From NCBI GenBank assembly GCA_022826205.1, contig JAJDVJ010000070.1, positions 38,376 through 102,375 on the forward strand: a stretch of 64,000 nucleotides of DNA, given 5' to 3'. Source of the DNA: Silicimonas sp. (GTDB lineage: Bacteria > Pseudomonadota > Alphaproteobacteria > Rhodobacterales > Rhodobacteraceae). Below the pieces are notes generated by a model. It saw only the letters and a list, made by a program, of their open reading frames with translations. It ran no database searches and was not told the DNA's origin. Of the stretch, positions 18,825-27,991 are shown one piece after another; the first letter of the stretch is position 1; the number at the start of each line of letters is the position of its first letter. A program made the position numbers and the translations under genes.

Positions 18825-19968
18825 AGCAGACTGGCTGGTTGCAGAGGCGACGCAGAGGGTATTTTCGCTGCTCGCCGATGCCGGCCATGCGATTTACGCG
18901 GTAGGCGGCTGCGTCAGGAATTCGCTTCTGGGAGAACAGGTCAACGATGTCGACTTCGCAACTGACGCGCCGCCGGACCGCGTGCTTGAACTTGCGGAGC
19001 TGGCAGAGCTCAAGGCGGTCCCCACAGGGATTTTGCACGGGACCGTGGGCGTCATTGCCGGCGGCATCCTGCACGAAGTGACGACATTCCGCAGAGACGT
19101 GGCGACGGACGGGCGGCGCGCTGTCGTGGAATTTTCGGATCGAATCGAGGACGATGCACGGCGCCGGGACTTCACGATGAACGCGCTTTATGTCGACGCA
19201 GGAGGCGTCGTGCATGATCCGCTCGGTGGTCAATCCGACCTTTTGGCCCGGCGCGTGCGCTTCATCGGCGATCCCGAAGCCCGCATTCGCGAGGACTATC
19301 TGCGGAGCTTGCGCTATTTCCGGTTTCACGCTTGGTACTGCATGTCCGGCGAGGGTTTCGACCCTGAGGCGATCGCCGCGATCGCCGCGAATCTCGACGG
19401 GTTGAGCGGCCTTTCGAGGGAACGTGTCGGTTCGGAGCTGAAGCGGCTGTTGAGCGCCCGAGACCCCGCAAAGGCAGTTGTGGCGATGCGGTCGTGCGGG
19501 GTTCTTGCGTCGGTCTTGCCGGGTTCCAGAGACACCGCGCTTGGCCCGCTAGTTGCGCTTGAGCAAGGACTGGGCGTTGCGGCGGACCCGATACGTCGCC
19601 TGGCGGTGATGGGCGGCGACGGGTTGGCAGATCGCTTGAAACTGTCGCGTCGTGAAGCGCAGCGGTTAAGCGACGTGCAAGGACACGGCGAGACGAATCC
19701 CGGCGAAGCAGGATATCGCCTTGGCAAAGACGTAGCTCGGGACGCCATCCTCGCGGCATGCGCTGTTTCAGGGCGGCCGTTCGCGGCGGAGACGCTGGAG
19801 CGGATCGAGCATGGTGCGGCGCAAGTCTTTCCAGTCAAGGCAGCGGACTTGTTGCCGGCACTCAAGGGACCAGCGCTTGGCAAGGCCCTTGACGGGTTGG
19901 AGCGGAAGTGGATCGCGTCCGGTTTCGAGCTTGGACGGCAGGATTTGCTGGCGCTGGCCAAGGGATGA
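18811..19968 (+). CDS. cca: CCA tRNA nucleotidyltransferase (class II polymerase-fold)
   Basis: Class II nucleotidyltransferase of the CCA-adding enzyme / poly(A) polymerase family; next to no other tRNA polymerase it most likely adds or repairs tRNA 3' CCA ends. The 385 residues show AIYAVGGCVRNSLLG (G-[GS] loop), the metal-binding DVDFAT, RRRDFTMNALYVD, and the RIREDYLRSLRYFRFHAWY motif. ATG 18811 (MSKLEADWL) is chosen because similarity begins there; the frame extends to 18694 within nudL. It overlaps nudL by 14 bp and ends the hslO-nudL-cca cluster. Confidence 0.9.
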   Translation: MSKLEADWLVAEATQRVFSLLADAGHAIYAVGGCVRNSLLGEQVNDVDFATDAPPDRVLELAELAELKAVPTGILHGTVGVIAGGILHEVTTFRRDVATDGRRAVVEFSDRIEDDARRRDFTMNALYVDAGGVVHDPLGGQSDLLARRVRFIGDPEARIREDYLRSLRYFRFHAWYCMSGEGFDPEAIAAIAANLDGLSGLSRERVGSELKRLLSARDPAKAVVAMRSCGVLASVLPGSRDTALGPLVALEQGLGVAADPIRRLAVMGGDGLADRLKLSRREAQRLSDVQGHGETNPGEAGYRLGKDVARDAILAACAVSGRPFAAETLERIEHGAAQVFPVKAADLLPALKGPALGKALDGLERKWIASGFELGRQDLLALAKG

Positions 19969-20136
19969 CTCTGACGGCCAGACAGGGTAGATCGGCGACA
20001 GCCTATACCCGTGAGACGCATGACGGTCGACGGGAACAGCCGTGTGCTGTCGCGATCAGTCCTGTTTGTCGCGGCATGAGCGCCCTTCTGTTTCGTTGCT
20101 TCATGTTCTGCCCGTCCAATCCGAGGTCCAAGCGAC

Positions 20137-21984
20137 ATGTTTCGCTTTTTTGAAAGTCTCGTCGATCCATATTGCGACTATCCGCTGGAGGATCATCCGC
20201 CGAAAAGGCTCTGGCCGTTCCTGAACCAATATGCGCGGCCGTTCCGAAAGGTGTTTGCGGCAACGACAGCCGTGGCAATTGCAGTGGCGGCTGTGGAAAT
20301 CTGGTTGATTTCCTATGTCGGGCGGCTGGTTGACCTGCTGGCGGCCGCAGAGCCAGAAACGTTCTGGCAGGAGCACGGGACCGAAATGATCCTGGTCGGG
20401 CTGTTCTTGCTGACCGTTCGGCCATTGCTTGAACTTCTCGACGTCGGCCTGCTGAATAACGCGATCCTGCCCAATTTCGGAACGCTCATTCGGTGGAGGT
20501 CTCATGGCCATGTCCTGCGACAGTCTGTCGGCTGGTTCGAAAACGACTTCGCTGGCCGGATCGCGAACCGGATCATGCAGACTCCGCCCGCCGCGGGAGA
20601 GGCGGTCTTCCAGATCTTTGATGCGCTGACGTTCGCCACGGCCTACATCGTGGGGGCCCTGATTCTCTTGGGCGATGCGGATGCACGGCTTGCGCTTCCG
20701 TTGCTAGTCTGGCTGGCCCTCTACGCGCTCCTGATTCGCTGGACCGTGGTTCGGGTCGGGCCGGCCAGCAAAGCCGCATCTGACGCGCGCAGCGCGGTGA
20801 CCGGCAGGGTCGTAGACAGTTACACGAACATTCACAGCGTCAAGATGTTTGCCCATACGTCGACAGAGCGAGAATTTGCGCGAGAGGCGATTGAGCACGC
20901 GCGACGGACATTTCAAGACGAAATGCGCGTATATACGCGGATGGATCTTGGCCTGACGCTGATCAATGGGTACCTTATCGTGTCGGTTGTCGGGTGGGCG
21001 ATCTGGCTCTGGTCGACGGGTGCGGCAAGCATCGGAGTGGTGGCGGTCGCCACTTCATTGGTCTTGCGGCTGAATGCCATGACTGGATGGATCATGTGGG
21101 CACTGACGAGTTTCTTCCGCAATCTCGGCATCGTGGCGGAGGGAATGGAGACGATTGCCCAGCCAATCACCTTGGTTGATCATCCAGACGCCAAGCCGCT
21201 CAATCCGGGGCCAGGGCGCATCGAGTTTGATGCGGTTGCTCACCATTACGGCCGTCGGGCGGGTGGCCTGGTGAGGATCGACCACGTGATTGAACCCGGA
21301 GAGAAGGTCGGGCTGGTGGGGCGGTCGGGATCGGGCAAGTCGACGTTTGTCAAGCTGCTCCTGCGATTCTACGACGTCGAAAGCGGGACCATTCGAGTAG
21401 ACGGGCAGGACATTTCGCTCGTGACGCAGGACAGCCTTCGAGCGCGCATCGGGATGGTTCAACAGGAAAACTCGTTGCTGCACCGGTCGGTGCGGGACAA
21501 CATTCTTTATGGTCTACCGGACGCCACGGATGAAATGGTGATCAGGGCGGCAAGGCAAGCAGAAGCGTGCGATTTCATCCAGGATTTGGAAGACCCTGAG
21601 GGCCGAACCGGATTCGAAGCGCATGTCGGTGAGCGGGGCGTGAAGCTCTCGGGCGGCCAGCGCCAGCGGATCGCACTGGCAAGGGTCATCTTGAAAGACG
21701 CACCGATTCTCGTGCTCGACGAGGCAACGAGTGCGCTGGACAGCGAAGTCGAGGCCGCGATTCAGGACGCGCTCCATGGCATGATGGAAGGCAAGACGGT
21801 GATTGCCATCGCGCACCGGCTTTCGACGATCGCGCGGATGGACCGGATTGTGGTACTGGATGAGGGCAAGATTGTTGAAACCGGCAGCCACGCCTCGCTG
21901 CTGGCGAAGGGCGGTCTGTATGCCGGCTTCTGGAGACGGCAATCCGGCGGGTTCATAACGACCGATCTCGAGGCAGCCGAATGA
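20137..21984 (+). CDS. ABC exporter half-transporter A (fused TMD-NBD)
   Basis: A 615-residue ABC type IV exporter subunit with an N-terminal six-helix transmembrane domain (about residues 40-320) and a C-terminal ATPase domain: Walker A GRSGSGKST, signature LSGGQRQR, Walker B ILVLDEATSALD, and the switch His in IAHRLST. All catalytic residues are present. The substrate cannot be inferred; the family includes lipid, peptide and drug exporters. The next gene overlaps by 4 bp (ATGA) and encodes a similar protein, so a heterodimer is likely. The 168-bp gap upstream to cca shows nothing recognisable. Confidence 0.9.
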   Translation: MFRFFESLVDPYCDYPLEDHPPKRLWPFLNQYARPFRKVFAATTAVAIAVAAVEIWLISYVGRLVDLLAAAEPETFWQEHGTEMILVGLFLLTVRPLLELLDVGLLNNAILPNFGTLIRWRSHGHVLRQSVGWFENDFAGRIANRIMQTPPAAGEAVFQIFDALTFATAYIVGALILLGDADARLALPLLVWLALYALLIRWTVVRVGPASKAASDARSAVTGRVVDSYTNIHSVKMFAHTSTEREFAREAIEHARRTFQDEMRVYTRMDLGLTLINGYLIVSVVGWAIWLWSTGAASIGVVAVATSLVLRLNAMTGWIMWALTSFFRNLGIVAEGMETIAQPITLVDHPDAKPLNPGPGRIEFDAVAHHYGRRAGGLVRIDHVIEPGEKVGLVGRSGSGKSTFVKLLLRFYDVESGTIRVDGQDISLVTQDSLRARIGMVQQENSLLHRSVRDNILYGLPDATDEMVIRAARQAEACDFIQDLEDPEGRTGFEAHVGERGVKLSGGQRQRIALARVILKDAPILVLDEATSALDSEVEAAIQDALHGMMEGKTVIAIAHRLSTIARMDRIVVLDEGKIVETGSHASLLAKGGLYAGFWRRQSGGFITTDLEAAE

Positions 21985-23819
21985 TACGTCGTGCCGGTCG
22001 CCTGATTGACGCCTTTCGCGCGGCCGACGGACCGCCGCCAAGAACGCTTGGCGCCTTCATGGTCTGGGGCCTGAAGGGCGCGTTCCCGGTGCTGACCGCC
22101 GCTGCAGCGGTTTCGGCAACCGCCGGGACGCTTGAGGTCCTGACGGCATTGATACTTGGTCACGTAATAGACACGGCGCTTGCCTCCACTCCCGACACGT
22201 TCTTCTCCGCGAACTGGGCACTGGTCATCGGTGTGGCGGCGTTCTTCGTGGTCGTGCGGCCGGTCGTTTTCGGGCTGAGCTCGATTGCGAACGCTGTCGT
22301 GATCCTGCCCAACGTCAATCCGCTCGCGCTCACCCGGCTTCACCGATGGACATTGGGCCAGTCGGTCACGTTCTTCGACAACGACTTCGCCGGACGGATC
22401 GCCCAGAAGCAGATGCAGACGGCTCGCGCACTCGCGGATGTCGCAAGCGAAGTGATCAACGTCCTTTTCTTTGCCCTGGCTTCGCTGATCGCCTCCGCGC
22501 TGCTGCTGACCGCCATCAACGGATGGATGGCGCTCGCCCTGTTCGTGTGGCTGTGCGGATATCTCTACATGGTGCGCTGGTTCATGCCGCGTATCCGCAT
22601 GCGATCCCGGGCCCGTGCCGGCGCGCGCGCGATGGTCACCGGACAGGTTGTCGACACGATTACAAACATAAAGACCGTGAAGCTCTTCGCTCACGCCAAT
22701 CACGAGGAGCGCGCGGCGATTGACGCGGTGAGGGCGTTTCGCGAGCGCGCGCTTGATTACGGTTCCCTCGCGGTGTCTTTCCGGATTTGCCTTATCACGG
22801 TCGCAGGAATGGTTCCGGTTCTGCTCATTGGCGGCACGCTATGGTTCTGGAGCAGGGGCGTTGCGAGCCCGGGTGACGTCGTGGCAGCAGGGGCCATCTC
22901 GATTCGGATCGCGCAGATGACTGGTTGGGTCAGTCACGTGCTGATGGCGATCTACGGCAATGTCGGCGAAGTCGAGGACGGGATGAACACATTGACCGCT
23001 CCCCACGGCCTGACGGACAGGCCTGAGGCGGAGGTGCTTGAACTCCGCACGCCGACCATCGAGTTCAGGAACGTGAGCTTTGCCTACGGACGTGCGGCGG
23101 GTGGAGTGGACAGGGTCAGCCTGAACATTGCACCAGGTGAAAAGCTTGGAATTGTTGGGGCGAGCGGAGCCGGCAAGTCGACCTTGGTTGCGCTTCTTCT
23201 GAGGCTCTATGACGCGGAAGCGGGCACAGTCCTGGTGTCTGGACGCGATGTCCAGTCGGTGACGCAAGAAAGCCTCCGCCGACAGATCGGCATGGTCACG
23301 CAGGAGACGGCGATGTTCAATCGTTCGGCACGCGAGAACATCCTCTACGGGCGACCAGATGCGACCAGGGCGGAGATGGTTGCCGCCGCCCGCCGTGCCG
23401 AGGCACACGATTTCATCCTGGACCTCGAGGACCACTTCGGACGGAGAGGCTATGACGCACATCTCGGGGAGCGTGGCGTAAAGCTCTCGGGCGGTCAGCG
23501 GCAACGCATCGCGCTTGCGCGAGCCATTCTGAAAGATGCACCGATCCTGGTGCTGGATGAGGCGACAAGCGCGTTGGATTCGGAGGTCGAAGCCTCGATT
23601 CAACTGGCGCTGGAGGCCGTCATGGCCGGCAAGACCGTGCTGGCGATCGCGCATCGCCTGTCGACGATCGCGCAGATGAACCGGATCGTCGTGATGCACG
23701 AGGGAAGAGTTGTGGAGACCGGAACTCATGACGCGTTGCTGGCCGCGAACGGGCACTACGCCAGATTCTGGCGGCGCCAGTCTGGTGGGTTCATCGGAAT
23801 CCGGGAGGCTGCCGAATAG
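21981..23819 (+). CDS. ABC exporter half-transporter B (fused TMD-NBD)
   Basis: A 612-residue partner of the preceding gene with the same architecture: transmembrane domain to about residue 330 (with the shared motifs VTFFDNDFAGRIAQKQMQT and VVDTITNIKTVKLFAH, mirroring SVGWFENDFAGRI and VVDSYTNIHSVKMFAH in subunit A), then an NBD with GASGAGKST, LSGGQRQR and LVLDEATSALD. Both NBDs look catalytically competent, in contrast to many heterodimeric exporters with one degenerate site. The ATGA overlap implies coupled translation. Both proteins end in WRRQSGGFI plus a short variable tail, pointing to origin by tandem duplication. Confidence 0.9.
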   Translation: MIRRAGRLIDAFRAADGPPPRTLGAFMVWGLKGAFPVLTAAAAVSATAGTLEVLTALILGHVIDTALASTPDTFFSANWALVIGVAAFFVVVRPVVFGLSSIANAVVILPNVNPLALTRLHRWTLGQSVTFFDNDFAGRIAQKQMQTARALADVASEVINVLFFALASLIASALLLTAINGWMALALFVWLCGYLYMVRWFMPRIRMRSRARAGARAMVTGQVVDTITNIKTVKLFAHANHEERAAIDAVRAFRERALDYGSLAVSFRICLITVAGMVPVLLIGGTLWFWSRGVASPGDVVAAGAISIRIAQMTGWVSHVLMAIYGNVGEVEDGMNTLTAPHGLTDRPEAEVLELRTPTIEFRNVSFAYGRAAGGVDRVSLNIAPGEKLGIVGASGAGKSTLVALLLRLYDAEAGTVLVSGRDVQSVTQESLRRQIGMVTQETAMFNRSARENILYGRPDATRAEMVAAARRAEAHDFILDLEDHFGRRGYDAHLGERGVKLSGGQRQRIALARAILKDAPILVLDEATSALDSEVEASIQLALEAVMAGKTVLAIAHRLSTIAQMNRIVVMHEGRVVETGTHDALLAANGHYARFWRRQSGGFIGIREAAE

Positions 23820-24060
23820 GCGAATCCGTCAAGGGAACGTGAGCTCGAGAGACTTCCGTATCAATGGCAGGGGCAGGCATCAGCGCAAAAGCGGCATCCT
23901 GATCTCGCCTGACCGGCGCGGCGTTCGAGATTGGGAGGGCAGGCCGTCTTGCCTCATGTTTCGTCGGCCTTGGGCTCGGAACCGGTCACATTGATCGAGG
24001 CAGTTTTCTTCATTGTGGTTTTCGTCTATTGTTCTCCGCGAGGCAGAAATCAGGCAGAAC

Positions 24061-24570
24061 ATGCGAGCGGCTTTCAGATTCTGCGTGCTGGTTGCGCTTG
24101 TCGTCTCACTGGCAGGCTGCGCATCAAAGTTTAGGCACTATGACGGGCCAAAGGTGACCCATGTCACCGTCCATAAGGGCGCGCGGACAATGGATCTCCA
24201 TCACGGAGACAAGGTCCTCAAGTCATACAAGGTCGGTCTGGGCTTTGCGCCGGAAGGCGACAAGAAGGAAGAGGGTGACGGGAAGACGCCGGAAGGCTCC
24301 TACTACGTGAACCGGCGCAACCCAAACAGCAAGTTCCACCTTTCGTTGGGCATCAACTATCCGAACGAGCAAGACTTCGCCGAAGCCAAGGCAAGGGGCG
24401 TCAATCCCGGCAGCGACATTTTCATTCACGGCCAAGGGCCCTGGAACTTTTGGCGGGCCATTCGTCGGCGGGCCGACTGGACATGGGGCTGCATTGCCGT
24501 GACCAATTCCGAGATGGAGGAAGTGTACGCGATGGTGCGCAACGGAACGCCGGTCCACATCTATCGCTGA
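24061..24570 (+). CDS. L,D-transpeptidase-fold (YkuD) lipoprotein
   Basis: A 169-residue lipoprotein: the signal peptide ends in the lipobox LAGC (Cys about 20). The YkuD core shows KSYKVGLGFAPEGDK, GDGKTPEGSYYVN, IFIHGQGP and the catalytic WTWGCIAVTN, where Thr replaces the usual Ser two residues before GC. It is predicted to cross-link or modify peptidoglycan, or to anchor proteins to it, in the periplasm. ATG 24061 gives a clean signal peptide; the open frame from 24013 does not. The 241-bp gap upstream (23820-24060) shows nothing recognisable. Confidence 0.85.
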   Translation: MRAAFRFCVLVALVVSLAGCASKFRHYDGPKVTHVTVHKGARTMDLHHGDKVLKSYKVGLGFAPEGDKKEEGDGKTPEGSYYVNRRNPNSKFHLSLGINYPNEQDFAEAKARGVNPGSDIFIHGQGPWNFWRAIRRRADWTWGCIAVTNSEMEEVYAMVRNGTPVHIYR

Positions 24571-24580
24571 CGCGCCGCCA

Positions 24581-25135
24581 TTACGATGCTGTTGCGGTTT
24601 CGCCTTCTCTACCGTCTTGAGTCCCTGCTTCCGGCTTGCCCATGACAAGAGTCCACCAGATCTTGCCCGATGACTCCTGGTGCCAGGCAAAGCCGATGTC
24701 ACGGGCACGTGGATCAAGGATCACTTGCCGGGCCTCGGGCTTTTCCATCCACGCCGAGAGCGTCTCGATCTCGGTTTCATAGGTTTCGGAGATGTTTTCG
24801 CCGATGAGCTGGCCCGGATACCCGGCGCGGGCCACCCGATCCAGCGGGCTGGAGCCGTCTGACCCGAAATGCCAAGGCCGGTTCTGGACCGACATGTCAA
24901 GTGCGTGGGTCTTTGCTGCGGCATTGAGGTGCGCAGACAGACTGACTGGCTCTAACCCGCGCGCCTGACGCAGGACGTTGACTGAATCAAGCATGCGGAA
25001 CTGGATCCGGGCCCGGTCATCGTCACTGATCCGGTAAACTTGTGGCACTGGCCTTCCGTCCGGCCCGAACACCGGCTCGTTCTCCTCACAGGATGCGAGG
25101 ATCAGGGCAGCAATCAGCAGACACGCACGAAACAT
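24581..25135 (-). CDS. CAP/SCP-domain lipoprotein
   Basis: A 184-residue secreted protein with a lipobox near residue 16 (LILASC). The body is a CAP (SCP/PR1-like) domain: NVLRQARGLEPVSLSAHLNAAAKTHALDM, GENISET, WMEKPEARQVILDPRARDIGFAW and WTLVMGKP. The bacterial family is widespread but without a firm biochemical role. It converges with the L,D-transpeptidase lipoprotein gene (10 bp between stops) and diverges from a second L,D-transpeptidase, making an envelope-related group. Confidence 0.85.
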   Translation of the reverse strand: MFRACLLIAALILASCEENEPVFGPDGRPVPQVYRISDDDRARIQFRMLDSVNVLRQARGLEPVSLSAHLNAAAKTHALDMSVQNRPWHFGSDGSSPLDRVARAGYPGQLIGENISETYETEIETLSAWMEKPEARQVILDPRARDIGFAWHQESSGKIWWTLVMGKPEAGTQDGREGETATAS

Positions 25136-25297
25136 CTTTGACCGTCACATCAGAGGTGATCCGTCAATACCTGCATGTTTCCCCCTGTTCAAACATTGAG
25201 ACACTCGATCAGCGAAGTGACGCCACTGTGAATTGAGTTCGGCCGGCACTTCCCGTATGTTCGCTGCCGAATTGAAACGTCGAACGAGGAGACGGCC

Positions 25298-25879
25298 TTG
25301 ACACGCGATCCTCTTACGCGCCGTGCGTTTCTGGCGGCTGCCGCTGCGGTGATCGCCACGCCGGCAATTGCCCAGGAGGGTACAACCGAATTTCGGGGTT
25401 CGGTTGCGGGAAAGGTGCGGCGGAATGCGTCGGGCTTCCGGGCTCTGGACTGGCAGCCCTACTTCGACGACACGCGCAATGGCGCGATCCTCGTGGACAT
25501 ATCCGCGCGTGCGCTTCACTACTGGAATGACGACCAGTCAATCTACAAGCTCTACCCCACCAGCGTGCCGATGTCGGAAGACTTGACTCGAAGGGGACAC
25601 ACGAAGGTGGTGGGAAAGGTCGAGGGCCCAGACTGGCGACCGACGCCGGCCATGAAAGAACGGAACCCCGAATGGCCGGACTACGTGCCGCCCGGGCCGG
25701 ACAATCCAATGGGAACGCATGCGATATATCTGAGCTGGACATATTATCGCATCCACGGCACCCATGACACGCGCAAGATCGGCCGCCGGTCATCGAATGG
25801 CTGCATCGGCCTGTATAACGAACATATCTCGGAACTTTTTGACCTCGCGAAAATCGGGACGAAGGTCTTGGTGATCTGA
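25298..25879 (+). CDS. L,D-transpeptidase (YkuD), exported
   Basis: A 193-residue YkuD-family protein. The N-terminus TRRAFLAAAAAVIATPAIAQ is a signal peptide with a Tat-like twin Arg and AxA cleavage site. The catalytic domain has NGAILVDISARALHYW, MGTHAIYLSW, YRIHGTHDTRKIGRRSSNGCIGL: the HGT and SNGC motifs are canonical, with Cys as nucleophile. It should form 3-3 peptidoglycan cross-links or attach lipoproteins. The start is TTG 25298, preceded by GAGGAGA. The 162-bp gap upstream to the CAP gene holds the divergent promoters but no clear consensus. Confidence 0.9.
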   Translation: MTRDPLTRRAFLAAAAAVIATPAIAQEGTTEFRGSVAGKVRRNASGFRALDWQPYFDDTRNGAILVDISARALHYWNDDQSIYKLYPTSVPMSEDLTRRGHTKVVGKVEGPDWRPTPAMKERNPEWPDYVPPGPDNPMGTHAIYLSWTYYRIHGTHDTRKIGRRSSNGCIGLYNEHISELFDLAKIGTKVLVI

Positions 25880-25907
25880 AGACGGTGGCGCGGCGCCGCG
25901 CCGAAGG

Positions 25908-26951
25908 TCAGTCGGCCCATCGTCCGATTTGTTCTCCGATGATTTCCGCAAGCGCCTCAATATGGGCATCGTCGTCGTTGAGGCAGGGGATGTAGCTGAA
26001 ACTCTCGCCCCCGGCGTTCTCGAAGCTCTCGCGGATCTCGCCGTTGATTTCCTCAAGCGTCTCGATGCAGTCGGCCGCAAATGCGGGTGCGACCACGGCA
26101 ATGCTCTTTCGCCCGGACTTCGCGAGATCTGCCACCTTGTCGACCGTATAAGGCCTGAGCCATTCTTCAGGGCCGAAGCGGGACTGGAATGCCGTGACTA
26201 TGCGGCTGTCCGGCCAGCCCAGACGTTCCTTAAGGAGACGTGTCGTCTTCTGGCATTGGCAGTGATACGGGTCGCCATCCGTCAGGTAGCGCTCGGGCAT
26301 GCCGTGATATGAACAGACAAGGATGTCAGGCGCTGCATTCGACGCGGCCACGGCGCGTTCGACCGAACGGGCCAGCGCTTCGATATAGGACGGATGATCG
26401 AAATATGCCGAAACAGTGCGGATCGCGGGCTGCCATTTCTCCGCCATGAGCGAACGAAAGAACTGGTCGTTCGCCGTGGCGGTCGTTGCGCCGGCATATT
26501 GTGGATACAGCGGAAAGAAGAGAATTCGGCGACATCCGAGGTCGATGAGCGAGCGGACCTTCGATCGCGTCGAGGGATTGCCGTACCGCATGCAGAAATC
26601 GACGATGACACGGTCGCCGTAGCGCTTGGCAAGCACGGACTTCATCTTGGCGGTTTGCGCCTTGGTAATCGTCATGAGCGGGCTCTCGTCTGCCGCTTCG
26701 TTCCAGATTGACTTGTAGGCCGCACCTGAGGTGAAGGGGCGGCGAGAGAGAATTACGGCCTGAAGCAGCGGCTGCCACTTCCACGGCGCGTAGTCGATGA
26801 CCCTGCGGTCCGAAAGAAACTCGTTCAGGTAGCGCCGCATCGACCAGTAATCGTACCCGTCCGGCGTGCCGAGATTCGCCAGAAGCACGCCGGTCTTTTC
26901 CGGCAGTCCTTCCGGGTGGCCTGGCGGCAATTGGGCGCTGTCCTTTGTCAT
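25908..26951 (-). CDS. hemH: Ferrochelatase
   Basis: Inserts Fe2+ into protoporphyrin IX, the last step of heme synthesis. From ATG 26951 the product is 347 residues (an in-frame GTG at 26969 adds six). Motifs: GVLLANLGTPDGYDYWSMRRYLNEFLSD, PLMTIT, FFPLYPQYAGATTAT, the catalytic SYHGMPERY (His) and VVAPAFAADCIETLEEI (Glu). It lies 3' of hemW by 19 kb, not in an operon with it. The BioC-like methyltransferase gene starts 898 bp upstream on the same strand and ends 79 bp before this start. Confidence 0.95.
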   Translation of the reverse strand: MTKDSAQLPPGHPEGLPEKTGVLLANLGTPDGYDYWSMRRYLNEFLSDRRVIDYAPWKWQPLLQAVILSRRPFTSGAAYKSIWNEAADESPLMTITKAQTAKMKSVLAKRYGDRVIVDFCMRYGNPSTRSKVRSLIDLGCRRILFFPLYPQYAGATTATANDQFFRSLMAEKWQPAIRTVSAYFDHPSYIEALARSVERAVAASNAAPDILVCSYHGMPERYLTDGDPYHCQCQKTTRLLKERLGWPDSRIVTAFQSRFGPEEWLRPYTVDKVADLAKSGRKSIAVVAPAFAADCIETLEEINGEIRESFENAGGESFSYIPCLNDDDAHIEALAEIIGEQIGRWAD

Positions 26952-27030
26952 CGTTCCGCCATCCACCACAGCAACCCGTTCTTGTCCAGCGGCGCCACGG
27001 ACCTGCGGACGGGCAGGTCCTCCGAGCGGA

Positions 27031-27849
27031 CTATCGTTTCAGCCGGGATTCCGTCACGCCAAGGGCCTCCGCGAGCCGGATGTCGGCAGTTCCAGGCCGG
27101 AGGGGCCTTTGCTGGTTTGCGGAAGGAGCCCAACCGGTCAGGAAGACCATTTCGAACGTCGCGACCAGATAGCCGTCATCGAAAAAGTTCTGTCGGTAAA
27201 TTCTCTCGGTTTCGCGAAAGACCTCCCGGGAAGGCAAGGATGTGCTGCGGACCGCAAGAGCGTTGGTCTCGCCCATCCCTCGCAGGTCCTTGGCCAGTCT
27301 GGCAATGTCGGGGTAGCGGACTGTCGTGCTGACGCTGTCGGCGACGGGAAGAGCAAGGCCGGCGCGTTGAAGCAGTCCGCCAAGGGTGGCAATGTCCGCC
27401 ATTGGAAGGACTCGTGGGGAAAGGCCGCCTGAAATGCGGGCCTCTGCTTCGGCAAGCGACGCGCGGAGCTCGTGCAGCGTAGCGCCGCCGAACGCCACGC
27501 CGAGGAACATTCCGTCGGGTACGAGCGCGAGGCGGGACTGGACGATCTGGCCAACCGGGTCGTCGGCCCAATGCAGGCCAAAGCAGTGAAGGACAAGGTC
27601 GTGGGCTTCGCGATCGAGCGCAAGTGCGGGAGTGTCGTCGATGCATCGTGCGTCCGGGAACAGCGCCGCGATGGGTGGCGTCACGTGCCCGATCAGGACG
27701 GGAGCGTGAAATTCCCTGTTCACCTCTGCGAGCCGCTCCCGGATCTCGAGCGCCGCCTCCTCGTGAAGAAATCGCACCGGTGAACGGGCCGCACGGGTGC
27801 GATGCAGCGCAAGCGCCTTCCGGTCGGTGATTTCTGGCAGGCCGGACAT
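27031..27849 (-). CDS. BioC/NDUFAF5-like SAM-dependent methyltransferase-fold protein
   Basis: A 272-residue protein with the pattern of the alphaproteobacterial family related to BioC and to mitochondrial NDUFAF5 (an arginine hydroxylase of complex I): DRKALALHRTRAA near the N-terminus, FLHEEAALEIRERL, HDLVLHCFGLHWADDPVGQI, LVPDGMFLGVAFGG and TLHELRASLAEAEA. The glycine-rich SAM loop is poorly conserved. Its role here is unassigned: respiratory complex assembly is the best guess from the mitochondrial relative, biotin synthesis is less likely because no bio genes are near. It is upstream of hemH on the same strand. Confidence 0.75.
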   Translation of the reverse strand: MSGLPEITDRKALALHRTRAARSPVRFLHEEAALEIRERLAEVNREFHAPVLIGHVTPPIAALFPDARCIDDTPALALDREAHDLVLHCFGLHWADDPVGQIVQSRLALVPDGMFLGVAFGGATLHELRASLAEAEARISGGLSPRVLPMADIATLGGLLQRAGLALPVADSVSTTVRYPDIARLAKDLRGMGETNALAVRSTSLPSREVFRETERIYRQNFFDDGYLVATFEMVFLTGWAPSANQQRPLRPGTADIRLAEALGVTESRLKR

Positions 27850-27957
27850 GGCAACGCGAAGGTAAGAGCGGATGCCCCAATTGCAACGCGCTTTCCGCCC
27901 AAAATGCTCCCCTCTGCTCCCACCTCACGCTAGCACTGGCGTGAATCACGAAAAACC

Positions 27958-27983
27958 ACTACGTAGTCCCCGGTTGTCCGGGG
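27958..27983 (+). promoter_or_regulatory. Stacked palindromes upstream of grxC
   Basis: ACTACGTAGT (27958-27967) is a perfect 10-bp palindrome directly followed by a perfect hairpin: CCCCGG, loop TTGT, CCGGGG (27968-27983). The hairpin ends 8 bp before the grxC ATG and would sit over the ribosome-binding region. A further repeat CACGC...GCGTG lies about 20 bp upstream. Either an operator or a translation-controlling structure is possible. Confidence 0.35.
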
Positions 27984-27991
27984 TCGACTGA

